Of a stretch of 64,000 bases of DNA, positions 57,123-64,000 are shown piece after piece (position 1 is the first letter of the stretch; the number at the start of each line of letters is the position of its first letter). The stretch is from Marmoricola sp. URHB0036. Its GTDB lineage: Bacteria > Actinomycetota > Actinomycetes > Propionibacteriales > Nocardioidaceae. The stretch covers positions 1 through 64,000 of the forward strand of contig NZ_AUEP01000008.1 in assembly GCF_000426045.1 (NCBI RefSeq), read 5' to 3'. A program made the position numbers and the translations under genes. The notes beneath the pieces were generated by a model that worked only from the letters and a program-made list of their open reading frames with translations, did not search any database and had not been told where the DNA came from.

Positions 57123-58198
57123 GAGGCGTCCGACAGGGCGTCGTACTGCTTCTTCAGCTCAGGATCGATCTCGGCCAGCTGCTCGGCCAGCTCGACCATC
57201 ACCAGGCACTGCTTGAGAGAGGCGTCGTCCTCCATCTTGCCGTCCAGCATCACGGCCCCGGTGCCGTCGCCCATCGCCTCGACCACTCGCCGGGCATGCG
57301 CGACGTCCTCCGGCGACGGGCTGAACACCTTGTTGGCGATCGCGATCTGCTTCGGGTGCAACGACCAGGTGCCCACGCAGCCGAGCAGGAACGCGTTGCG
57401 GAACTGGTCCTCGCACGCGACCACGTCGGCGATGTCGCCGAACGGCCCGTAGTAGGGGTAGATCCCGTGCATCGCGCAGGCGTCGACCATCCGCGCGATC
57501 GTGTAGTGCCACAGGTCCTGCTGGTACGTCGGACGGTCACCCTCGATGTCGCCGTCGACCGGGTCCTGCCGGACCAGGTACCCGGGATGGCCCCCACCGA
57601 CGCGGGTCGTCTTCATCCTCCGGTCGGCAGCCATGTCGGCCGGGCCGAGCGAGAGGCCCTGCATCCGCGGGGAAGCGCCACAGATCTCCTCGATGTTCAC
57701 CATGCCGCGGGCGGTCTCGAGGATCGCGTGCACCAGGATCGGGCGCTCCAGCCCGGCCTTGGCCTCGAGCTGGGCGAGCAGCCGGTCGACGTAGTGGATG
57801 TCCTCGGCGCCCTGCACCTTGGGGATCATCACCACGTCGAGCTTGTCGCCGATCTCGGTAACAAGGGTCGTTAGATCGTCGAGACCCCAAGGCGAGTCGA
57901 GCGCGTTGACGCGGGTCCACAGCTGGGTCGGACCGCTCTGCCCTCCGAGATTGGCCGTGTCCCGAGCGATCTTCACCAGACCCTCGCGCGCCGCGAGCTT
58001 GTTGTCGGCCTTGATGGCGTCCTCGAGGTTGCCCAGGAGTACGTCGACCTTGCCGACCATGTCCGGGATCTTCGAGGCCATCTTTTCGTTGCTGGGGTCG
58101 AAGAAGTGGATGGCCCGGCTCGGGCGTGCGGGGATCTCGCGGAGAGGGGTGGGAGCACCGACCGCGAGCGGGGCGAAGAAGTCCTTGGCGCTGCGCAT
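57119..58198 (-). CDS. HpcH/HpaI-family CoA-ester lyase (malyl-CoA lyase-like)
   Basis: The 359-residue protein is a longer relative of its neighbour: [16 protein letters not shown] (metal-binding Glu/Asp), [46 protein letters not shown] and [13 protein letters not shown]. It resembles malyl-/beta-methylmalyl-CoA lyases that form or break C4-C5 hydroxyacyl-CoAs. It is first of a two-gene operon. ATG 58198 is seven bases from a TAGCGT -10 on the minus strand; upstream in-frame sequence is not homologous. Confidence 0.85.
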   Translation of the reverse strand: MRSAKDFFAPLAVGAPTPLREIPARPSRAIHFFDPSNEKMASKIPDMVGKVDVLLGNLEDAIKADNKLAAREGLVKIARDTANLGGQSGPTQLWTRVNALDSPWGLDDLTTLVTEIGDKLDVVMIPKVQGAEDIHYVDRLLAQLEAKAGLERPILVHAILETARGMVNIEEICGASPRMQGLSLGPADMAADRRMKTTRVGGGHPGYLVRQDPVDGDIEGDRPTYQQDLWHYTIARMVDACAMHGIYPYYGPFGDIADVVACEDQFRNAFLLGCVGTWSLHPKQIAIANKVFSPSPEDVAHARRVVEAMGDGTGAVMLDGKMEDDASLKQCLVMVELAEQLAEIDPELKKQYDALSDAS

Positions 58199-58205
58199 GT
58201 GGCGG

Positions 58206-58211
58206 ACGCTA
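58206..58211 (-). promoter_or_regulatory. -10 element TAGCGT, leaderless lyase operon
   Basis: On the minus strand TAGCGT is followed by seven bases and the ATG at 58198. The divergent TOPRIM gene starts 59 bases away on the other strand. Confidence 0.55.
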
Positions 58212-58269
58212 GCAGCGCGTCCGGGCGCAGAGGTATGACGCATCCCACGCTCCATGGCACCGTGGTCCA

Positions 58270-58833
58270 GTGCACCGGTCAGCCCGAGCCCTCGTCCTCG
58301 TCGAGGGAGCCAGCGACCGGGCCGCCCTGCTCGCCCTGGCCGCGCGCCAGGGACGCGACCTGGAGGACGAGCAGGTCGACATCGTGGACCTGGGCGGCGC
58401 CACCAACGTCGGACGCTTCCTCGAGGACCTCGCGTCCGAAGGTCGCCGGCCACGACTCGCCGGGATGTACGACGCACCGGAGGAGCGCTACTTCCGGCGC
58501 GGTCTCGAGCGGGGTGGCCACGGCCCGGTCCCGGACCGTGCGCGACTCGAGGAGCTGGGGTTCTTCGCCTGCGAGCCCGATCTCGAGGGCGAGCTGATCC
58601 GCGCGCTCGGCACGAGCGTCGTCGAAGGGGTGATCGAGGAACAGGGCGAGCTGAGCTCGTGGCACATCCTCCAGCGACAGCCGGCCCAGCTCAGCCGGTC
58701 GGTCGAGGACCAGCTGCACCGCTTCCTCGGCACCAGGTCGGGCCGCAAGGAGACCTATGCCAGGCTGCTCGTCGAGGCGCTCGACCCGGACCGCCTCCCC
58801 CCACCACTCGACGCGGTGCTGCGCCAGGTCTGA
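58270..58833 (+). CDS. stand-alone TOPRIM-domain protein (OLD-like)
   Basis: The 187-residue protein begins with a TOPRIM core: [17 protein letters not shown] (near 8-24) with the conserved Glu12, and [16 protein letters not shown] (near 34-49) in the usual place of the DxD segment, though only one Asp of the pair is clear. The rest is mostly helical. No ATPase domain is fused or adjacent, unlike full OLD nucleases. A role in nucleic-acid cleavage is inferred from family only. The start is GTG. It is convergent with fadE33, three bases apart. Confidence 0.75.
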   Translation: MHRSARALVLVEGASDRAALLALAARQGRDLEDEQVDIVDLGGATNVGRFLEDLASEGRRPRLAGMYDAPEERYFRRGLERGGHGPVPDRARLEELGFFACEPDLEGELIRALGTSVVEGVIEEQGELSSWHILQRQPAQLSRSVEDQLHRFLGTRSGRKETYARLLVEALDPDRLPPPLDAVLRQV

Positions 58834-58836
58834 GCC

Positions 58837-59799
58837 TCAGGTCAGCAGGGTTGCGCGTGCCGCATGTGCCGGCGCCCACAGGTGGCTCAGCGCATGCGCT
58901 CGCTTGAAGACGAGGTGCGCGTCGTGCTCCCACGTGATCGCGATGCCGCCGTGCAGCTGGACGGTTTCCGATGCCACGTGGTCCAGGGCGTCGGAGCAGT
59001 AGGACCGCGCCACCGCGGCTCGTCGAGCCAGGACGTCGGCACGCGCCTCCGTCGGGTCCTGGACGTACGCCGCGGCAGCGGCCGTCGCTCCCCATGACGA
59101 GGACCGGGACGCCTCGACGAGCACGAGCATGTCGGCCATCCGGTGCTTGAGCGCCTGGAACGACCCGATCGGCCGGCCGAACTGCACCCGCTCCTTGCTG
59201 TAGGCGACCGTCATGTCCAGTCCCCGCTGCGCTGACCCCACCTGCAGCGCGCTGGTCAGCGCCCACGCCACATGCATCAGCGGCCCATCGACCGAAGGTG
59301 CTCCAGAGACGCGGGAAAGAGAGAGTGTCTGGTCGAGCGAGCCCACGCGCTGGAGGTCGTCCGCGCAGACCTCCAGGGCCGAACCACGCGGTTGGAGTGC
59401 GATGTCGCCGGTGAGCACGAGCTCGCCGGTGACGAGGGTGGCCACCTCGCCGGAGGCGACCCGGGGGAGCAGCATCGCCCTCTGGTCGTCGTCACCGAGC
59501 ACCAGCAGGGCCGCGGTGCCGAGAGCGGTGGCCAGCAACGGTGTGGGCGCGAGGTTGCGACCCAGCTCCTCGAGGACCACGGCCGTCTCGACGAGCGAGG
59601 CCCCGAAGCCGTCGTACTCCTCCGGAACGGCGAGTGCGGCGACGCCGACCTGCTCGCAGAGCGCCTGCCACAGCGACTCGTCGTACCCGCTCTCCGACTC
59701 CATCGCCGCGCGCACGGCCGCACTGTCGCTGCGCTTGTCCAGCAGGGACGCGACGATCGAGGCGAGCTCGTCCTGCTCCTCGGTGCGGGCGAAGTGCAT
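58837..59799 (-). CDS. fadE33: acyl-CoA dehydrogenase subunit, FadE33-like
   Basis: This 320-residue protein is a short-type acyl-CoA dehydrogenase of the kind that forms alpha2beta2 heterotetramers in steroid catabolism. It has the N-terminal helical domain (VGVAALAVPEEYDGFGASL), a shortened middle domain and the C-terminal helices (YSKERVQFGRPIGSFQALKH, LHGGIAITWEHDAHL). It is last in fadD3-fadE31-fadE32-fadE33; order and overlap (ATGA) support the name. Confidence 0.85.
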   Translation of the reverse strand: MHFARTEEQDELASIVASLLDKRSDSAAVRAAMESESGYDESLWQALCEQVGVAALAVPEEYDGFGASLVETAVVLEELGRNLAPTPLLATALGTAALLVLGDDDQRAMLLPRVASGEVATLVTGELVLTGDIALQPRGSALEVCADDLQRVGSLDQTLSLSRVSGAPSVDGPLMHVAWALTSALQVGSAQRGLDMTVAYSKERVQFGRPIGSFQALKHRMADMLVLVEASRSSSWGATAAAAAYVQDPTEARADVLARRAAVARSYCSDALDHVASETVQLHGGIAITWEHDAHLVFKRAHALSHLWAPAHAARATLLT

Positions 59800-60668
59800 C
59801 AGGAGGCCCCGAGCGCGTCCGCGATGCGGCCGCGGTGGTACGACGACGAGCCCCATGCCCCCACCAGCGCACGCACCCGGTTGATCCACAGGCCGAGGTC
59901 GAACTCGGCGGTGTACCCGATCGCACCGTGCACCTGGAGCGCGACCCGTGAGGCGAGGTACGCCGCGTCGCCGGCCGCCACCTTGGCACCCGAGACGTCG
60001 CGCGGCCGCATCGTCAGGGCGGCGCCGTGCACGAGCGGTCGCGCGAAGTCGAGCGCGATCCGTACGTCGGCCAGCTGGTGCTTGATCGCCTGGTAGGAGC
60101 CGATGGTGCGGCCGTACTGCTTGCGCTGCTGCACGTACTCCACCGAGTCGGCCAGCAGCCGTTCGCCGCAACCGAGCAGCTCGGCCGAGCAGGCCAGCAC
60201 CGCCAGGTCGATCGCGCCCTCGTCGAACGGCTGGGCGTCGTGCACCTCGAACAGCCGTCGGGTCGTGTCCACCGACTGGAGGCTCTCGCTCACGGACCCG
60301 TGCAACAGCCGGGCCACGTCCGCGTCCACGGCGTACGGGTTCAACGGCGACACCCCGGCGGTGACCATCTCGCCCTCGGCCTGCGGCGCGAGAGCTGCCG
60401 ACTCGATCCACGGTCCGACCGCCAGCTGGTGGCCGAGCACCTCGAAGGCCACGACCAGGTCGACCGGCGTACCGCCGAGACCGCCGTCGTCCTCGGCCAG
60501 CACGAGCGCGGTCACGCCCTGGTCGGCCAGTCGCGTCCACAGCGCCTGGCCGGGGGCGTGGTCGCCCGCTTCCCAGGCTCGAGCGGCGGCCACCGAGTCA
60601 CCCTTGGTCATCAGCTCGGTGAGCGACTGCGCGAAGCCGGTCTGCTCGGGGGTGAGTCGGAAGTCCAT
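59799..60668 (-). CDS. fadE32: acyl-CoA dehydrogenase subunit, FadE32-like
   Basis: The 289-residue protein is another short acyl-CoA dehydrogenase subunit: DQGVTALVLAEDDGGLGGTP near the N-terminus, QQRKQYGRTIGSYQAIKHQ and LQVHGAIGYTAEFDLGL near the C-terminus. Short size and position suggest it pairs with FadE31 or FadE33 to act on CoA esters of CD-ring degradation. ATGA overlaps exist at both ends. Confidence 0.85.
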   Translation of the reverse strand: MDFRLTPEQTGFAQSLTELMTKGDSVAAARAWEAGDHAPGQALWTRLADQGVTALVLAEDDGGLGGTPVDLVVAFEVLGHQLAVGPWIESAALAPQAEGEMVTAGVSPLNPYAVDADVARLLHGSVSESLQSVDTTRRLFEVHDAQPFDEGAIDLAVLACSAELLGCGERLLADSVEYVQQRKQYGRTIGSYQAIKHQLADVRIALDFARPLVHGAALTMRPRDVSGAKVAAGDAAYLASRVALQVHGAIGYTAEFDLGLWINRVRALVGAWGSSSYHRGRIADALGAS

Positions 60669-61813
60669 CAGGCGCCCTTCGGCTCGCGCGGGAGGCCGAG
60701 GATCCGCTCGGCGACCACGTTGCGCTGCACCTCGTTGGTGCCGGCGTAGATCGGCCCGGACAACGAGAACAGGTAGCCGTCCATCCACGGTCCGCGCAGC
60801 TCTGCCGCAGGTGCGAGCAGGTCGAGGGCGGTCTCGTGCATCGCCACGTCGAGGTCCGACCAGAAGACCTTGTTGACCGAACCCGAGTAGCCGATCGAGC
60901 CGCCGTCCACCAGCCGGGAGACGGTTCCCCAGGTGTAGAGCCGGTAGGCCTCGGCGCCCAGCCAGGCGTCGACCACCCGGTCGCGGTACTCGACGGGCGA
61001 GCCGACCGAACGCCACAGCTCGACCAGCCGTTCGGCGGTCGCGCAGAAGCGGCCGGGGGAGCGCAGGGACAGGCCGCGCTCGTTGCCTGCGGTGCTCATC
61101 GCGACCGACCAGCCCTGGCCGGGCTCGCCCAGGACGTCGGCATCGGGCACGAAGACGTCGTCGAAGAACAGCTCGGCGAAGCCCGGTTCGCCGTCCAGCT
61201 GGGCGATCGGCCGGACCGTCACCCCCTCGGCGTCCAGCGGGAAGCAGAAGTAGGTGAGCCCGTGGTGCCGCTGTGACTCCGGGTCGCTGCGGAACAGCCC
61301 GAAGCCCCAGTGGGCGTACGACGCACGCGACGACCAGGTCTTCTGGCCGTTGAGCACCCACCCGCCACGGGTCTCGTCACGCACCGCCTTCGACCGCAGC
61401 GAGGCCAGGTCGGACCCTGCCTCGGGCTCGGACCACGCCTGGGCCCAGATCTTCTCGCCGGTGGCCATCGACGGCAGCCACCGGTCCTGCTGCTCCTGGG
61501 TGCCGTTCTCGAAGATCGTCGGCGACAGCAGGAAGATGCCGTTCTGGCTCACCCGCCCCGGCGCACCGGCGCGGTAGTACTCCTCCTCGAAGATCACCCA
61601 CTCGACGAGGGACGCGCCGCGCCCGTGGTACTCCTCGGGCCAGCTCACCACCGCCCAACGAGCCTCGGCGAGCTTCGCCTCCCACTCCTGGTGCGCGGCA
61701 AATCCCTCGGCCGTGTCCATCGACGGCAGCGGCTCGCGCGGCACGTTCTCCGCCAGCCACGCCCTCGCCTCCGCCTGGAAGGTGAGCTCGGACTCCGACA
61801 GGTCGAGGTTCAT
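60668..61813 (-). CDS. fadE31: acyl-CoA dehydrogenase, FadE31-like
   Basis: The 381-residue, full-length subunit has FAD-contacting motifs WAQAWSEPEAGSDLASL and TWSSRASYAHW, and the C-terminal IYAGTNEVQRNVVAERILGLPR. The residue that is the catalytic Glu in classical enzymes (IYEGT) is Ala here; heteromeric steroid enzymes use a Glu elsewhere, so this is not proof of inactivity. It overlaps fadD3 and fadE32 (ATGA). Confidence 0.87.
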   Translation of the reverse strand: MNLDLSESELTFQAEARAWLAENVPREPLPSMDTAEGFAAHQEWEAKLAEARWAVVSWPEEYHGRGASLVEWVIFEEEYYRAGAPGRVSQNGIFLLSPTIFENGTQEQQDRWLPSMATGEKIWAQAWSEPEAGSDLASLRSKAVRDETRGGWVLNGQKTWSSRASYAHWGFGLFRSDPESQRHHGLTYFCFPLDAEGVTVRPIAQLDGEPGFAELFFDDVFVPDADVLGEPGQGWSVAMSTAGNERGLSLRSPGRFCATAERLVELWRSVGSPVEYRDRVVDAWLGAEAYRLYTWGTVSRLVDGGSIGYSGSVNKVFWSDLDVAMHETALDLLAPAAELRGPWMDGYLFSLSGPIYAGTNEVQRNVVAERILGLPREPKGA

Positions 61814-63303
61814 CGCAGGTCCCGCTTCAGCACCTTGCCGCCGAGGTTGCGGGGGAGCACGTCGATGAACTCCACCTGCCTCGGCACCTTGAAGTTGGCC
61901 AACCGCTCCCGGGCGAAGGCGACCACGTCGTCCTCGGACAGCGACTCGGAGGCGCGTACGACGTACGCCTTCCCCACCTCGCCCATCCGCTCGTCGGGTA
62001 CGCCGACCACGGCCACGTCGTTGACCCCCTCCAGGCGCATCAGTGCCTGCTCGACCTCGGCCGGGTAGACGTTGAAGCCGCCGGAGATGTACATGTCCTT
62101 GAGCCGGTCGGTGATCGTCAGGTTGCCGTGCTCGTCGAGGGTCCCGACGTCTCCGGTGTGCAGCCAGCCGTCCTCGTCGATCGCCTCGCGCGTGGCCTCC
62201 GGGTCGTCGAGGTAGCCGAGCATCACGTACTCGCCGCGGAGCAGCAGCTCACCGGAGTCACCGATGCTGGCCTCCATGCCCGGGACGGCCCGCCCGCAGG
62301 TGTTGGCCACGGTGTCGGCCGAGTCACCCTCGCGACACATCGTGGCGACCACGGCCTCGGTCATGCCGAAGGCCGTGACCACGTTGTCGATGGCCAGACC
62401 GTCGGGAGCATCGGCCCGCATCCGTTCGATGAGCACGACGGGCACCACCGCGGCGCCGGTCACGGCCAGCCGCAGGGAGGACAGGTCGTAGGACGCCCGC
62501 CCGGGCGCCGTGAGCAACGACTGGTAGAGGGTCGGCGCGCCGGGGAAGACGGTGATCCGTGCGTCCTGGATCAGCCGCATCGTCCCCTCGACGTCGAAGG
62601 AGGCCACCGGGTAGAGCGTGCAGCCGGTCAGCAGCCCGACCACGATGCCGATCTTGTAGCCGAACGAGTGGAAGAACGGGTTCACCACCAGGTAGCGGTC
62701 GTCGGCGGCGACCCCGCCGAGGCCGGCCCACGCGTCGGCCACGCCGATCGTCTGGCGGTGGGCACTCATCGCTCCCTTGGGCCGCCCGGTGGTGCCCGAG
62801 GTGAAGAGGATGTCGGCGACGTCGTCCGCCGCGACCCGGTCGGCGACATCGTCGATCTCGGTGGGATCGGCCGCCACCTGCGCCAGGTCGGCGATGTCGA
62901 TCACCCGAAGCACCGACGTCAGGCCGCCGGCCGCCTCGAGGTCCGCGATCTGGGTCCGGCCCAGGAAGCCGTCCGCCACCACGACCAGTCGGGCAGCGGT
63001 GCGCTCGACGAGGTCGGCCACCTCGTGCCCGGTGTAGCGGCTGTTGGCGGGGACGAGCACGCCGCCGGCGTACGACACGGCGAGCGCAGCGACCGCCCAG
63101 TCGGTGCTGTTCGGCGCCCACACCACGACCCGGTCGCCGGCGCCGAACCCGAGCGAGCGGTAGCCGGCCGCGGTCTCGCGGACGCGCTGCAGGAGGTCCC
63201 GGTAGGAGAGGGTGCGCCCGTCCTCGACGTACGCCGCCCGGTCGCCGTGGGCCTCCGCAGCGGCGCGCAGCAATGCCGGGAGCGTGCGCGGTGAGGACGA
63301 CAT
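61810..63303 (-). CDS. fadD3: HIP-CoA ligase, FadD3-like
   Basis: FadD3 activates the CD-ring acid HIP (a methylhexahydroindanedione propanoate) with ATP and CoA. The 497-residue ANL enzyme has the P-loop FTSGTTGRPKGAMS (near 170), the GYLDDPEATREAIDEDGWLHTGDVG segment and the C-terminal GGKVLKRDL with the catalytic Lys. ATG 63303 has AGGAG upstream; longer upstream reading is not homologous. The divergent fadE30 and the fadE31-33 genes behind it match the M. tuberculosis order. Confidence 0.9.
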   Translation of the reverse strand: MSSSPRTLPALLRAAAEAHGDRAAYVEDGRTLSYRDLLQRVRETAAGYRSLGFGAGDRVVVWAPNSTDWAVAALAVSYAGGVLVPANSRYTGHEVADLVERTAARLVVVADGFLGRTQIADLEAAGGLTSVLRVIDIADLAQVAADPTEIDDVADRVAADDVADILFTSGTTGRPKGAMSAHRQTIGVADAWAGLGGVAADDRYLVVNPFFHSFGYKIGIVVGLLTGCTLYPVASFDVEGTMRLIQDARITVFPGAPTLYQSLLTAPGRASYDLSSLRLAVTGAAVVPVVLIERMRADAPDGLAIDNVVTAFGMTEAVVATMCREGDSADTVANTCGRAVPGMEASIGDSGELLLRGEYVMLGYLDDPEATREAIDEDGWLHTGDVGTLDEHGNLTITDRLKDMYISGGFNVYPAEVEQALMRLEGVNDVAVVGVPDERMGEVGKAYVVRASESLSEDDVVAFARERLANFKVPRQVEFIDVLPRNLGGKVLKRDLR

Positions 63304-63339
63304 CGAGGCTCCTGGCTCGTCGGTCGCGGACAGATACCA

Positions 63340-63358
63340 AGCAAGTGCTTGGTAGGTT
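63340..63358. promoter_or_regulatory. KstR2-type operator in the fadD3-fadE30 gap
   Basis: AGCAAGTGCTTGGT (63340-63353) fits the KstR2 consensus ANCAAGNNCTTGNT at every fixed position. It abuts a plus-strand -10 TAGGTT (63353-63358), five bases before fadE30. The 60-base gap serves both directions. Confidence 0.88.
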
Positions 63359-63363
63359 ACCCT

Positions 63364-64000
63364 ATGGGCATGGATCTCTCCTACAGCTCCGAGGACGAGG
63401 CGTTCCGCGTCGAGGTCCGCTCGTGGCTGGAGGAGCACCTCGTCGGCGAGTTCGCCGAGCTGCGCGGCAAGGGTGGTCCGGGACGCGAGCACGAGGCCTA
63501 CGACGAGCGCGTGGCCTGGGACCGACATCTCGCCCGGCACGGCTGGACCTGCATCGGCTGGCCGCAGGAGTACGGCGGGCGTGGGCTGTCGCTGTTCCAG
63601 CAGGTGATCTTCCACGAGGAGTACGCCCGTGCCAACGCCCCGGCACGGGTCAACCACCTCGGTGAGGAGCTGCTCGGGCCGACGCTCATCGCCCTCGGCA
63701 CCGACGAGCAGAAGCAGCGTTTCCTGCCGAGGATCGTGGCCGTCGAGGAGCTCTGGTGCCAGGGCTACTCCGAGCCGGGCGCCGGCTCCGACCTCGCCAA
63801 CGTCGCCACGAGGGCACGCCTCGACGGCGACACGTGGGTCATCGACGGCCAGAAGGTCTGGACCTCGCTCGCGCACCTCTCCGACTGGTGCTTCGTGGTG
63901 GCCCGCACCGAGCCCGGCTCGAAGCGCCACCACGGGCTGTCCTACCTGCTCGTGCCCATGGACCAGGAGGGCGTCGAGGTCCGCCCGATCATCCAGACCA
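63364..64000 (+). CDS. fadE30: acyl-CoA dehydrogenase, FadE30-like (3' end outside window)
   Basis: The visible 212 residues are the N-terminal and middle domains of an acyl-CoA dehydrogenase: MDLSYSSEDEAFRVEVRSWL, GWTCIGWPQEYGGRGLS, WCQGYSEPGAGSDLA (FAD/substrate loop) and VIDGQKVWTSLAHLSDWCF. The C-terminal third, with the catalytic residue, is cut off. ATG 63364 is five bases after TAGGTT; ATG 63370 is an alternative. Divergent position to fadD3 marks it as FadE30, which acts early in HIP-CoA breakdown. Confidence 0.85.
   Translation, partial: MGMDLSYSSEDEAFRVEVRSWLEEHLVGEFAELRGKGGPGREHEAYDERVAWDRHLARHGWTCIGWPQEYGGRGLSLFQQVIFHEEYARANAPARVNHLGEELLGPTLIALGTDEQKQRFLPRIVAVEELWCQGYSEPGAGSDLANVATRARLDGDTWVIDGQKVWTSLAHLSDWCFVVARTEPGSKRHHGLSYLLVPMDQEGVEVRPIIQT

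Overview
The window is high-GC actinobacterial chromosomal DNA, most like a Nocardioides or a close relative. The reasons are strong G/C preference at third codon positions, frequent GTG starts, many leaderless promoters of the TANNNT type, a phosphatidylinositol-type pgsA, DUF2510 and DUF349 proteins, and gene order that follows the Mycobacterium tuberculosis Rv2614c-Rv2534c region. No mobile element or CRISPR array is visible. No gene-free stretch is longer than about 250 bases. The genus is an inference from these traits.

Bases 1-42,000 are mostly a housekeeping block. It starts with the 3' part of a tRNA-like gene and runs through thrS, a HIT-domain Ap4A phosphorylase-like gene, pgsA, pdxS and pdxT (vitamin B6), yebC, ruvCAB (with an SOS box), yajC-secD-secF, apt, rel (ppGpp), a DUF349 gene, a metallo-hydrolase, hisS and aspS. 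An oligopeptide-type ABC transporter follows (binding protein, two permeases, fused double ATPase), broken by an antisense PH-domain membrane gene. Then come rarA, two small membrane-associated genes, alaS, ruvX, mltG, aroE, a prepilin peptidase and aroC-aroK-aroB-aroQ, nearly all touching or overlapping.

Bases 42,000-64,000 are a steroid (cholesterol-type) catabolic region, preceded by a dienelactone hydrolase, a zinc peptidase-like protein and an anchored protein of unknown role. The ring-opening genes are a MaoC hydratase and kstD on the minus strand, divergent from hsaE-hsaG-hsaF, then hsaA-hsaD-hsaC-hsaB. Together they dehydrogenate ring A, hydroxylate and cleave it, hydrolyse the product and convert the C5 fragment toward pyruvate and propionyl-CoA/acetyl-CoA. 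Two sites match the KstR consensus, one in the kstD/hsaE divergent promoter and one before hsaA. At the right edge, fadE30 (cut by the window end) is divergent from fadD3-fadE31-fadE32-fadE33, the CD-ring (HIP) genes, with a site that matches the KstR2 consensus exactly.

Between the two regulons lies an accessory stretch: a TetR-type ligand-binding domain without its DNA-binding domain, two neighbouring AbiEi/PD-(D/E)XK-like genes, the second bracketed by matching palindromic elements, two HpcH/HpaI (citrate lyase-like) CoA-lyase genes, and a lone TOPRIM protein. Other structures worth attention are a 92-bp centred palindrome between rel and the DUF349 gene, an 11-bp-arm hairpin before ruvC, and an interspersed repeat family near 29.5, 31.7, 44.7 and 47.2 kb that has supplied the C-terminal codons of two proteins.
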